Positions 37,483-45,362 of a DNA stretch of 64,000 bases are shown here, one piece after another. Position 1 is the stretch's first letter, and every line of letters starts with the position of its first letter. The notes below the pieces were generated by a model. That model made no database searches and was not told where the DNA came from. It worked only from the letters and a program-made list of their open reading frames with translations. The DNA lies in NCBI GenBank assembly GCA_947499005.1, contig CANMML010000003.1, positions 124,001-188,000 on the forward strand. The letters run 5' to 3'. The DNA comes from an uncultured Aquimarina sp. (GTDB lineage Bacteria > Bacteroidota > Bacteroidia > Flavobacteriales > Flavobacteriaceae). The position numbers were made by a program, and so were the translations under genes.

Positions 37483-38163
37483 TACGAAATACATTAATGT
37501 TGCTAACGAGCCTAATGCAGAAACTAGATACGTTCTAGCAGCCCATTTTAAGGCGTCTTTTGCTCCGTCATGTTCTTCTCTGGTTAACATTCCTTGTGAG
37601 CTTTCTAGCCAAGCTAAAGCGCGATTACTGGCATCGTATTCAACAGGAAGTGTAATCATTGTAAATGCTGTGGTTACTGCAAAAAGAATGATTCCTAATA
37701 AAAAGATATTGTTTCCTAAAACATTTCCTCCTGCCGACATTCCTAGTCCTACCATCAAAATGATATTAGAAAATTTACTAGAAATGTTTACCATTGGTAC
37801 AATCTTAGAACGCATGGTTAGCCATTGATAAGCTTCCGCATGTTGTACAGCGTGGCCGACTTCATGTGCTGCTACAGCGGCAGCGGCAGCATTACGTTGC
37901 GAATGTACTCCTTCACTAAGATTTACCGTTTTATTTTGTGGGTTGTAGTGATCTGTAAGCATACCAGGTGTAGAAATCACCTTTACATCTCGAATGCCGT
38001 GATCACTCAACATTTTTTCAGCGATTTCAGCACCGCTCATGCCATTCCTAAGCGAAAGTTGCGAATATTTTTTGAACTTACTTTTTAGTTTGTTGCTCAC
38101 TAATGAGCTTACTAAGAAGATGATACCAGCGATAATGTAGTATCCCATTCCTCCTCCTACCAT
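37456..38163 (-). CDS. Zinc metallopeptidase, YugP-like (DUF2268-type neutral peptidase)
   Basis: 235 residues. Inner-membrane protein with an N-terminal span (about 7-22), the zinc motif AAHEVGHAVQH (HExxH; about residues 94-104), and three C-terminal spans (about 125-165 and 205-230). Typical of the YugP family of membrane zinc peptidases, whose substrates are unknown. Upstream of it is hemF, ~115 bp away. Confidence 0.83.
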   Translation of the reverse strand: MVGGGMGYYIIAGIIFLVSSLVSNKLKSKFKKYSQLSLRNGMSGAEIAEKMLSDHGIRDVKVISTPGMLTDHYNPQNKTVNLSEGVHSQRNAAAAAVAAHEVGHAVQHAEAYQWLTMRSKIVPMVNISSKFSNIILMVGLGMSAGGNVLGNNIFLLGIILFAVTTAFTMITLPVEYDASNRALAWLESSQGMLTREEHDGAKDALKWAARTYLVSALGSLATLMYFVLRYMGNRR

Positions 38164-38277
38164 AGTTAATGTATTTAGTGTTGAATTCTAAATTACAAAA
38201 AACAGAGGAGACCTTCATATGATTTTATAGTTAAACTGCTTTATGCATCATAACGAAGTTCAAATGTATAAAGGTTG

Positions 38278-39180
38278 TTAAACCCAATCAATAGGATTTT
38301 TTAATATTTCAATAAGTCTCTCTTCTTCTGAATCTTCTTCGGGATGATGATCGTATACCCATTGTACATGAGGCGGTAGACTCATTAAGATGCTTTCAAT
38401 ACGTCCGTTTGTTTTTAAGCCAAAAAGAGTTCCTTTATCATGGACTAAATTGAATTCGACATATCTTCCTCTGCGAATCTCTTGCCAATTTCTTTGTGCT
38501 TCAGTAAAAGGTAAATTTTTTCTTCTTTCCAAAATGGGAACATAGGCAGTAGTGAAACTGTTTCCGACTTCTGTTACAAAATCATACCACTGTTCGATAC
38601 TTCTTTCGGGGGTCGCTTTGCAGTAGTCAAAAAATAATCCACCTAGTCCACGTCCTTCTCCACGATGTGCGTTGTAGAAGTATTCATCACATTTTACTTT
38701 ATAAGTTGAGTAAAACGAAGCATCGTGTTTATCACAAGCAGTTTTACAGGTACGATGGAAATGAGTAGCATCTTCATCAAATAAATAGTATGGAGTTAAA
38801 TCTTGCCCGCCGCCAAACCATTGGTCAACGATTTCGCCTTGTTTATTATACATCTCGAAATAACGCCAATTGGCATGAACTGTTGGTGCCATTGGGTTTT
38901 TAGGGTGGATGACCAAACTTAACCCACAGGCAAAAAAGTCTACGTCTTCTACTTTAAAATAGGCCTGCATGGCTTTTGGGAGGGGTCCGTGTACCGCAGA
39001 GATATTGACTCCTCCTTTTTCGATTACCTCACCATTTTCGATAACACGTGTTCTACCACCACCACCTTCTGGACGATTCCAAAGGTCTTCTTGAAACTTA
39101 GCTTTTTCATCCACAGCTTCTAGGGCTGAGGTGATTTCATCTTGAAGGTTTTCTATGTATTGGTAGAATTTTTGTTTCAT
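38278..39180 (-). CDS. hemF: Oxygen-dependent coproporphyrinogen-III oxidase
   Basis: 300 residues from MKQKFYQYIENL. The frame extends to 39219 but the extra 13 residues (MPAAGSWQQ...) are read from the intergenic palindromic element, so 39180 is the start. Converts coproporphyrinogen-III to protoporphyrinogen-IX with O2. Family blocks: NISAVHG, HANWRYFEM, WFGGGQDLTPYYL, HRGEGRGLGGLFFDY and RRGRYVEFNLVHDKGT. Last gene of the hemACDEF run. Confidence 0.92.
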   Translation of the reverse strand: MKQKFYQYIENLQDEITSALEAVDEKAKFQEDLWNRPEGGGGRTRVIENGEVIEKGGVNISAVHGPLPKAMQAYFKVEDVDFFACGLSLVIHPKNPMAPTVHANWRYFEMYNKQGEIVDQWFGGGQDLTPYYLFDEDATHFHRTCKTACDKHDASFYSTYKVKCDEYFYNAHRGEGRGLGGLFFDYCKATPERSIEQWYDFVTEVGNSFTTAYVPILERRKNLPFTEAQRNWQEIRRGRYVEFNLVHDKGTLFGLKTNGRIESILMSLPPHVQWVYDHHPEEDSEEERLIEILKNPIDWV

Positions 39181-39192
39181 TCTAATGGCTAT

Positions 39193-39320
39193 CTGCTGCC
39201 AGCTACCAGCTGCCGGCATTAATTTTTTATTGACACAGCCAAAGGGTATAATATCCCAAGGCTTGCCTTGAATTAAAATTTTATTAGCTTGAGGCTGGTA
39301 GCTCGAAGCTGGAAGCTGTT
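39193..39320. repeat. Nested palindromic element between hemE and hemF, with repeat copy 2
   Basis: AGCTACCAGC (39201-39210) and its exact complement GCTGGTAGCT (39294-39303) flank a core that holds AGCCAAAGGGTATAATATCC and the following CAAGGCTTG (39236-39272), the second copy of the hairpin at 7127-7162. Other AGCT-containing bases add partial pairs. This looks like a mobile or REP-type element dropped between two heme genes. Confidence 0.65.
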
Positions 39321-40353
39321 AAAAAATTACCCCGCGATATTCTTTAACAGCATCTACAAATGCTTGTGCATTCTCTACAGGAATATTAGGTAATATACCA
39401 TGTCCAAGATTCGCGATATAGCGATCTTTTCCGAATTCGTTAATCATTTGTGTTACCATCTTTTTAATCTCAGCAGGGGGAGACAATAAACGAGAAGGAT
39501 CAAAATTTCCTTGTAGTGTTATTTTGCCACCTGATAAATAACGTGCATTTTGTGCAGAACATGTCCAATCGATACCTAATGCCGAAGCACCAGATTGTCC
39601 CATTTCGCGAAGTGCAAACCAGCACCCTTTTCCAAATGCAATGACAGGAGTACTATCTTTTAAAGCATCGATAATTTGTTGAATGTATTGCCAAGAAAAC
39701 TCTTGATAATCTATAGGAGAAAGCATTCCTCCCCAGCTATCAAAAACTTGTACGGCATCTACACCAGCTTCCACTTTCTTTTTTAGATATGCGATCGTAG
39801 TGTCTGTAATTTTCTGTAATAATGCGTGTGCTGCTAATGGCTGTTGGAAACAAAAAGCTTTTGCTTTATCAAAGTTTTTAGAACCTTGCCCTTGTACCAT
39901 GTAGCATAAAATAGTCCATGGAGAACCAGCAAAACCAATCAAAGGAACTTCGTCATTTAAAGCTTCTTTGGTCATTTTAACCGCTTCTAATACATAACCT
40001 AATTCCTCTTCGACATTAGGCACAATAACTTGCTCTACATCTGCTGCAGTACGAATAGGATTCGGCAACCAAGGCCCAATACCATCTTTCATTTGTACTT
40101 CGACATTCATGGCTTGTGGTACAACCAAAATATCACTAAAAAGAATTGCGGCATCAGTACCAATTTGATGAATAGGCATTACTGTAATCTCAGTAGCCAA
40201 TTCGGGAGTGCGACAACGGGTAAAGAAGTCATACTTTTCTTTCAATTTCATGAAATCTGGCAAATAGCGACCAGCTTGACGCATCATCCATACTGGTGGA
40301 CGTTCTACCATTTCTCCTTTTAGCGCTCTTAGAAATAAATCGTTCTTTATCAT
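39319..40353 (-). CDS. hemE: Uroporphyrinogen decarboxylase
   Basis: 344 residues. Decarboxylates uroporphyrinogen-III to coproporphyrinogen-III. The signature [16 protein letters not shown] is at about residues 19-34, and [15 protein letters not shown] and [12 protein letters not shown] are present. Normal length. The start overlaps the hemD stop by 4 bp (ATGA), so the two are translationally coupled. Confidence 0.94.
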   Translation of the reverse strand: MIKNDLFLRALKGEMVERPPVWMMRQAGRYLPDFMKLKEKYDFFTRCRTPELATEITVMPIHQIGTDAAILFSDILVVPQAMNVEVQMKDGIGPWLPNPIRTAADVEQVIVPNVEEELGYVLEAVKMTKEALNDEVPLIGFAGSPWTILCYMVQGQGSKNFDKAKAFCFQQPLAAHALLQKITDTTIAYLKKKVEAGVDAVQVFDSWGGMLSPIDYQEFSWQYIQQIIDALKDSTPVIAFGKGCWFALREMGQSGASALGIDWTCSAQNARYLSGGKITLQGNFDPSRLLSPPAEIKKMVTQMINEFGKDRYIANLGHGILPNIPVENAQAFVDAVKEYRGVIF

Positions 40354-40997
40354 AATGCTTTAAAGTAATTGATAGCAGTAACGAGTACATTTTCAACAGA
40401 AGTCGTCTTCGCTATGCTGTAATTTGTTGTATGTTTTTTTAATGCTAATGCAGTGGTGTTTCCAATACAAAAAGCATGATTTTTTAATTCATTTTGTTCG
40501 AAATAACTATGTACTCCCGAAGGGCTGAAAAATAGGACTCCATCAAATATTGAATTTACTTTCTTAGGAGTACTTACCGTTTTGTAAACAGGTACTTCTT
40601 TAAAAGTAATTTCTTCCTCTTTTAATAGATTAGGAAGGATATCTAATCGGTCTTTAGCACAGAAATAAACGAAAGCGGTTTTTTTGTGCTGTTTTGCAAT
40701 TGACTTTCCTAATGTTGCTCCATTTTTCTCTACGAGAGATACTGTAATTCCTTTTTGTTCTAATAATTCTTTAGTGCGAAATCCCACACAAAAGGCATTA
40801 TTAACTTTAATTCCTTGTTTTAATACTGCATTCACTCCATTTTTACTAGTGAATATAGCATTCGACACTTCGTCTAGATATTCAAAATCTAAAAGACACG
40901 TGTCTATAAAATCCATATGCACCAATCCCAAACCTGCATTTAGCACTAACTGTTGTTGCGCTTCTGATAGTTTTTTTGTGGATAGGATGGTTTTCAT
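40350..40997 (-). CDS. hemD: Uroporphyrinogen-III synthase
   Basis: 215 residues. Closes hydroxymethylbilane to uroporphyrinogen-III. Weakly conserved family; identified by the position between hemC and hemE and by [13 protein letters not shown] and [15 protein letters not shown], typical of HemD. A second HemD-like protein is at 34.9-35.6 kb. A 76-bp cruciform sits between it and hemC. Confidence 0.87.
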   Translation of the reverse strand: MKTILSTKKLSEAQQQLVLNAGLGLVHMDFIDTCLLDFEYLDEVSNAIFTSKNGVNAVLKQGIKVNNAFCVGFRTKELLEQKGITVSLVEKNGATLGKSIAKQHKKTAFVYFCAKDRLDILPNLLKEEEITFKEVPVYKTVSTPKKVNSIFDGVLFFSPSGVHSYFEQNELKNHAFCIGNTTALALKKHTTNYSIAKTTSVENVLVTAINYFKAL

Positions 40998-41019
40998 AAA
41001 TCTTATAGAAACTCTGTGT

Positions 41020-41096
41020 AAACACCCCTAAAGTCCCCTCAAGGGGACAGTAATTTTAGTTTTCCTCCCTTGAGGGAGGACTAAGGAGGGTGTTTT
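41020..41096. repeat. Cruciform-forming element between hemC and hemD
   Basis: AAACACCC (41020-41027) pairs with GGGTGTTT (41088-41095). Between them two smaller perfect hairpins stand side by side: GTCCCCT/AGGGGAC (41033-41048) and TCCTCCCT/AGGGAGGA (41063-41080). This is a cloverleaf-like palindromic repeat, richer in GC than its surroundings. It may act as an attenuator or protect the mRNA within the hem operon (inference). Confidence 0.7.
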
Positions 41097-41101
41097 ACTG
41101 T

Positions 41102-42016
41102 TTATTTACCTAGCTTTTCCTTAATCATTGTCATTATAGACGAACCACCACTAGACAGTAACTCTTTCGCATACACACTTCCTTTTCCTTCAATGTCATC
41201 GATACTACATGTTCTTTCTATTTCTAGTTTGAACTTTCCATCTAAAGAAAATAAGGCGCCGTGAAAATGTACTTCAGTTTCTTTAATAGTTGCTAAAGCA
41301 CCGATAGGAGCAGTACAACCACCTTCTAAGGTTCTTAAAAAATCCCTTTCCATATGAACACACAGTTGAGACTCTTTATCATTCAAGTCAGCTAAAGCAT
41401 CTTTGCAATAAGCATCATTTTCCATGGCTACGACTAACATTGCTCCTTGGGCAGGGGCTGGAATCATCCAATCTAGATCTACCACTTTATCAGGAGTTAG
41501 ATTAATTCTTTTTAATCCAGCTGCTGCAAAAATGGCTCCTTGCCAATCACTTTTCTTTAACTTTTGCATACGAGTATTTACGTTTCCACGTAAATCGACT
41601 ACATCGTAATTAGGATAACGATGCAACCATTGCGCTTTCCTACGAAGACTACCAGTAGCAATCGTTCCGTTTTGTTGTTTAGGATTAAAGTCGTTCGTTA
41701 CCAAAATATCATGAGAAACAGCTCTTTCTAACACAGCAGCTTCAACAATTCCTTTAGGTAATAAAGTGGGCACATCTTTCATAGAGTGTACTGCAATATC
41801 AACTTCTCCTTTTAGCATTGCAACATCAAGAGTTTTTGTAAATACACCTGTGATGCCTAGCTCATATAAAGGTTTATCGAGAATAAGATCTCCAGTAGAT
41901 TTTACAGGAACTAATTCAGAATCGTATCCTTTGTCCTTTAGTAATTGTTGAACAGTTTTGGCCTGCCAAAGCGCTAATTCACTATCTCTTGTTCCTATTC
42001 GAATTACTTTGCTCAA
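41102..42016 (-). CDS. hemC: Hydroxymethylbilane synthase (porphobilinogen deaminase)
   Basis: 304 residues. Joins four porphobilinogens to hydroxymethylbilane. Starts IRIGTRDSELALWQAK. The dipyrromethane-cofactor Cys234 is visible in LEGGCTAPIGA, and VHSMKDVPT and SLRRKAQWLHRYP are family blocks. Starts 4 bp after the hemA stop, so the two are surely co-transcribed. Confidence 0.94.
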   Translation of the reverse strand: MSKVIRIGTRDSELALWQAKTVQQLLKDKGYDSELVPVKSTGDLILDKPLYELGITGVFTKTLDVAMLKGEVDIAVHSMKDVPTLLPKGIVEAAVLERAVSHDILVTNDFNPKQQNGTIATGSLRRKAQWLHRYPNYDVVDLRGNVNTRMQKLKKSDWQGAIFAAAGLKRINLTPDKVVDLDWMIPAPAQGAMLVVAMENDAYCKDALADLNDKESQLCVHMERDFLRTLEGGCTAPIGALATIKETEVHFHGALFSLDGKFKLEIERTCSIDDIEGKGSVYAKELLSSGGSSIMTMIKEKLGK

Positions 42017-42020
42017 TGCA

Positions 42021-43271
42021 CTATGAATTTTGTAGTTGAAATATTTTTTGAATTAATGCTAAATCTTGATCAGCACTATGTTGTTCCTCCCTCAAGTGAA
42101 AAGCAATTTGCGAAGTAATTTTACTGATCATCTTATCACTAATAATTGCAGCGTCATTAAAGTCAACATCACCATTCTTCTTACGATATTGATTAATCTC
42201 TTTATCCCTCATTAAAGTCAACTTGGTTTTCAAGGCTTTTATAGTAGGAGCAAATTTTCGAGTTTCTAGCCAAGCGTTAAATTCGGCAATGATCTCTTCT
42301 ATAATTTTTTCCGCATGAGGTACTTGCTCTTGACGCTTCATTAAGGTTTCGTCAGTCATTTGGGATAATTGATCCAAATGAACAAGGGTAACATTTTCTA
42401 ATTCCATAACATCATCCGAAACATTTCTAGGAACAGATAAATCCAAAATAAGTAATGGTTTTTTAGAATAAATTAAGTTTTTGCTTATCGTGGGGTTTTG
42501 AGCCCCTGTAGCGACAACTAAAACATCCGTTTGCGAGATTTCTGCTTGGATATTTGCATAATCTTTTACAATTAAATTGAATTTCCCTGCAACTTCTTCT
42601 GCTTTGGTCTTTGTTCTGTTAATAAGGGTAATGTGCGAATTATCTGTGTGTTTTATCAAATTTTCGCAGGTATTTCTACCGATCTTACCCGTTCCAAATA
42701 GTAAAATGTTTTTTCTTGAAATATGCTCTACATTTCTTAGGATGTATTGTACCGAAGCAAACGATACAGATGTAGCTCCAGAAGAAATTTCAGTTTCGTT
42801 TTTAATTCTTTTGCTAGCCTGAATTACAGCATTAATCAATCGCTCCATAAATGGATTGATCATTTGAAACTTTTTAGAAAGTCTAAATCCATTTTTTAAT
42901 TGGCCGATAATTTCAAAATCTCCTAAAATCTGACTGTCCAATCCAGTTCCCATTTTAAAGAGATGCGATATGGCTTTACTATTTTTATGTACATAGGCAA
43001 CACGCTCAAATTCTTCGACGGTACCATGCGTATATTCGCAAAGTAATTTTATTAATTGAAAAGGGTGCTGTGCAAAACCATATAATTCGGTTCGATTGCA
43101 AGTAGAAATAACGAGCAAAGACGGAATGTTTTCACCACTAGCTCGTTTGATAATATTTTCTTGATTAGTTTCGCTAATACTGAAGTTTCCACGTGTCTCT
43201 ACATCGGCTTTCTTATAGTTGAGGCCGATACAATAAAAATTTAATTTTGAAATTTCCTTTGGGACGTGCAT
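42021..43271 (-). CDS. hemA: Glutamyl-tRNA reductase
   Basis: 416 residues. First committed step of heme synthesis by the C5 route, reducing glutamyl-tRNA to glutamate semialdehyde. The catalytic Cys58 is in STCNRTELYG, the NADPH loop in LLFGTGKIGRNTCENL, and the C-terminal dimerisation helix is present. Head of the hemA-C-D-E-F run, divergent from an AraC-type regulator, with a promoter at 43292-43299. Confidence 0.94.
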   Translation of the reverse strand: MHVPKEISKLNFYCIGLNYKKADVETRGNFSISETNQENIIKRASGENIPSLLVISTCNRTELYGFAQHPFQLIKLLCEYTHGTVEEFERVAYVHKNSKAISHLFKMGTGLDSQILGDFEIIGQLKNGFRLSKKFQMINPFMERLINAVIQASKRIKNETEISSGATSVSFASVQYILRNVEHISRKNILLFGTGKIGRNTCENLIKHTDNSHITLINRTKTKAEEVAGKFNLIVKDYANIQAEISQTDVLVVATGAQNPTISKNLIYSKKPLLILDLSVPRNVSDDVMELENVTLVHLDQLSQMTDETLMKRQEQVPHAEKIIEEIIAEFNAWLETRKFAPTIKALKTKLTLMRDKEINQYRKKNGDVDFNDAAIISDKMISKITSQIAFHLREEQHSADQDLALIQKIFQLQNS

Positions 43272-43291
43272 AAAATAACGCTAGCTGTTTG

Positions 43292-43299
43292 CAAAATTA
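43292..43299 (-). promoter_or_regulatory. Promoter of hemA (TTG-21-TAATTTTG)
   Basis: On the minus strand TAATTTTGC, with TTG at 43323-43321 spaced 21 bases upstream, fits the Bacteroidota consensus, 20 bases ahead of the hemA ATG. The AraC promoter on the other strand is ~120 bp away. Confidence 0.6.
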
Positions 43300-43415
43300 G
43301 CGGCACTTATTTATAAAAAACAACGCTAAAAGAATTTAAAATGTCGTCGTTTGGTTTTAGATTTTTGCAAATGTGAAAATATCGCAAAAAAGGCGGCATC
43401 CCAATGATAAAGTGT

Positions 43416-43423
43416 TATTTTTG
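43416..43423 (+). promoter_or_regulatory. Promoter -7 element (TATTTTTG) for the AraC-type gene
   Basis: TATTTTTGAA lies 43 bases ahead of the ATG at 43467; it is in the shared control region between hemA and the regulator. Confidence 0.55.
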
Positions 43424-43466
43424 AATAGTAGTTTAGAATGAGTAAAAATAAAAGAAATAACCAATT

Positions 43467-44354
43467 ATGGAGTTTCAACAAAAAAATATCGCAGAAGGAT
43501 TGTTAGAAGAAATTTGGATCGAAGATCATTTTCAAGTATTGAAAATGAAAAATGATGAAAATCAATCGCAAACGGTAGTTAGAGAAATTGATAGTAACTT
43601 TATTCAATTTCATTATACTATAAAGGGGAGTGGTATTTTTAGTTTCAATAATGGAGCATATACATTGCCAATTCACGATGAAACCTCTTTGCTACTTTAC
43701 AATCCGCAAAGAAGCCTACCCATGAATTTGGAATTAAAACCAAGCACATGGATTGTCTCTTTGATCATTTCTATTAAAAAGTTTCATAGTCTTTTCTCTT
43801 CCGACGCACATTACATTCCATTTTTAAGTGATGATAATAAGGATAAGAAATATTATAACGACATGCCCATTACTCCATCCATGGCTGTGGTATTAAATCA
43901 ATTAATGAATTTTACGGTTCACCCATCTTTAAATAGTGTATATCATAAAGCAAAAGCATACGAGCTATTATGCTTGCATTTTAATAAACCAGGAGATGCA
44001 GATGTAGAGCAATGTCCTTTTCTGGCTGATGAGATTAATGTTCAAAAAATTAAAAAGGCCAAAGACATTATTATAGATCGTATGTCCGAGCCACCGAGTT
44101 TACAAGATTTGGCTTTAGAAGTCGGCTTATCGCTTGCAAAATTAAAAGATGGTTTTAAACAAATTTATGGAGAACCTGTTTATACTTTTCTTTTCGATCA
44201 TAAAATGGAATTGGGTTGCAAATTACTATCTCAAGGAGATAATGTTAATGAAGTTGGATTGAAATTAGGATACAGTACTTCGAGTCATTTTATAGCGGCA
44301 TTCAAAAAGAAATACGGTACGACTCCAAAGAAATATGTTAGTGCTTTAAGTTAA
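43467..44354 (+). CDS. AraC-family transcriptional regulator next to heme genes
   Basis: 295 residues. N-terminal cupin-like sensing region (about 1-185), then two helix-turn-helix modules (about 205-293): LQDLALEVGLSLAKLKDGFKQ and VNEVGLKLGYSTSSHFIAAFKKKYGTTPKKY. The EQCPFL stretch before the DNA-binding part suggests a PchR-like group. Divergent from hemA, so it may control heme or iron genes (inference; a copy in this position is, as I recall, common in flavobacteria). Confidence 0.87.
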   Translation: MEFQQKNIAEGLLEEIWIEDHFQVLKMKNDENQSQTVVREIDSNFIQFHYTIKGSGIFSFNNGAYTLPIHDETSLLLYNPQRSLPMNLELKPSTWIVSLIISIKKFHSLFSSDAHYIPFLSDDNKDKKYYNDMPITPSMAVVLNQLMNFTVHPSLNSVYHKAKAYELLCLHFNKPGDADVEQCPFLADEINVQKIKKAKDIIIDRMSEPPSLQDLALEVGLSLAKLKDGFKQIYGEPVYTFLFDHKMELGCKLLSQGDNVNEVGLKLGYSTSSHFIAAFKKKYGTTPKKYVSALS

Positions 44355-44468
44355 AGTGCTTTTCGTTTTGATAAAACAGAGTTGTTAAGTTATATGACAA
44401 AATGGTTTTTCTCTAACAGGTATTCATAAAGTTTAATTAAGGAAAATTAAAAATAGGTAGGGATTTTC

Positions 44469-44870
44469 TATTTTTGTGGGATAGGTTATAGTGAAAAAAG
44501 TTATAAATGACTGTTTTTTACAAAAAAAATAACTTGACAACTCATAGAAAAAAAAACAAGAAACTCTTATTTGTAGGCGCGTAAAACTAGACAAAAACTG
44601 TACAGACACCATTTCAAGCCTAGTAAGGCATAAATTTGTGGCAACAACTAATCAAAAAGCTAAATGCTCAAATTTCTGAAATACTCTTTATAGTATTGCC
44701 CTTGATCTTTTTTACAAATTGAAATTAGCTCAACTTAATTTTCGCTGTAGAGGAATTTTAGAAAAATGACAAAGTATAATTGTTTTTTGAAATCAATATT
44801 AAGAGAAACCTAATTTTATATTAGGCGGTTTATGATTAGTAAGTCGAGCCCACATTGTGGGCTCTTTTTT
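44469..44870 (+). ncRNA. Candidate non-coding transcript(s) ending at a strong terminator
   Basis: The 1-kb gap 44355-45362 has no gene. It holds consensus -7 boxes at 44469-44476 (TATTTTTG) and 44631-44638 (TAAATTTG), a stem-loop at 44680-44697 (AATACT/AGTATT), another at 44809-44825 (CCTAAT/ATTAGG), and a strong terminator at 44846-44864. This reads as one or two small RNAs; the 5' end is uncertain. Confidence 0.35.
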
Positions 44871-44873
44871 TTT
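44846..44873 (+). terminator. Strong intrinsic terminator in non-coding gap
   Basis: GAGCCCACA and TGTGGGCTC form a 9-bp near-perfect stem followed by nine T, with no gene just before it. Confidence 0.8.
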
Positions 44874-44962
44874 GCTTATTATCTAAGTTGATCTTTTTCT
44901 ACAATTAACTAGATATACAATCTGTCAATCTACCTTAGACTAGTAAAAAAGAAACGGCAGAT

Positions 44963-44990
44963 ATGCGAAATTTTTGTTAGTAAATCGTAT
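44963..44990. repeat. Dispersed repeat, copy A
   Basis: GCGAAATTTTTGTTAGTAAA followed by TCGTAT, nearly identical to copies at 54507-54536 and (reverse strand) 57583-57612, and similar to 57721-57750. Confidence 0.65.
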
Positions 44991-45037
44991 AATATAATGC
45001 ACCTGAATTTTCAACTGGAATAATCAAGAGCTCATGA

Positions 45038-45068
45038 CCAGATGCGTTTAATGTATTCTGGCTTTTTT
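45038..45068 (+). terminator. Second intrinsic terminator in the same gap
   Basis: CCAGATGC (45038-45045) pairs with GTATTCTGG (45053-45061) with one bulge, followed by CTTTTTTATTTT. Again there is no gene upstream, suggesting another short transcript between the regulator and the second GH86 gene. Confidence 0.6.
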
Positions 45069-45362
45069 ATTTTATGAATTAGTTTTTGTTCTTACTCGAC
45101 GGTTTTTAACGTTCCTCTTTTTAGTATTGTGTTTTACTATAGTTTCATTACTGTTTTCTCTTCTCAATAAATGTTTTTTTAATGATAAATTAATACAAGA
45201 ACTAACTCCTTCATTCAAGCTTAGATAGTTGAATTATTCGCAATGAAAAGTAGAATATTAAGCTGTTTCATTAGTCAAAATATTGAAATTAAGTTAAAAC
45301 ATTAGGAATAATTTATAGATTTGATTGCTTTCGCTCACATGCCAAAAACAATTTAAACACTT

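Noticed and set aside
39181..39219. N-terminal extension of hemF (MPAAGSWQQ...)
   Set aside because: It is translated from the nested palindromic element; HemF homology starts at 39180.
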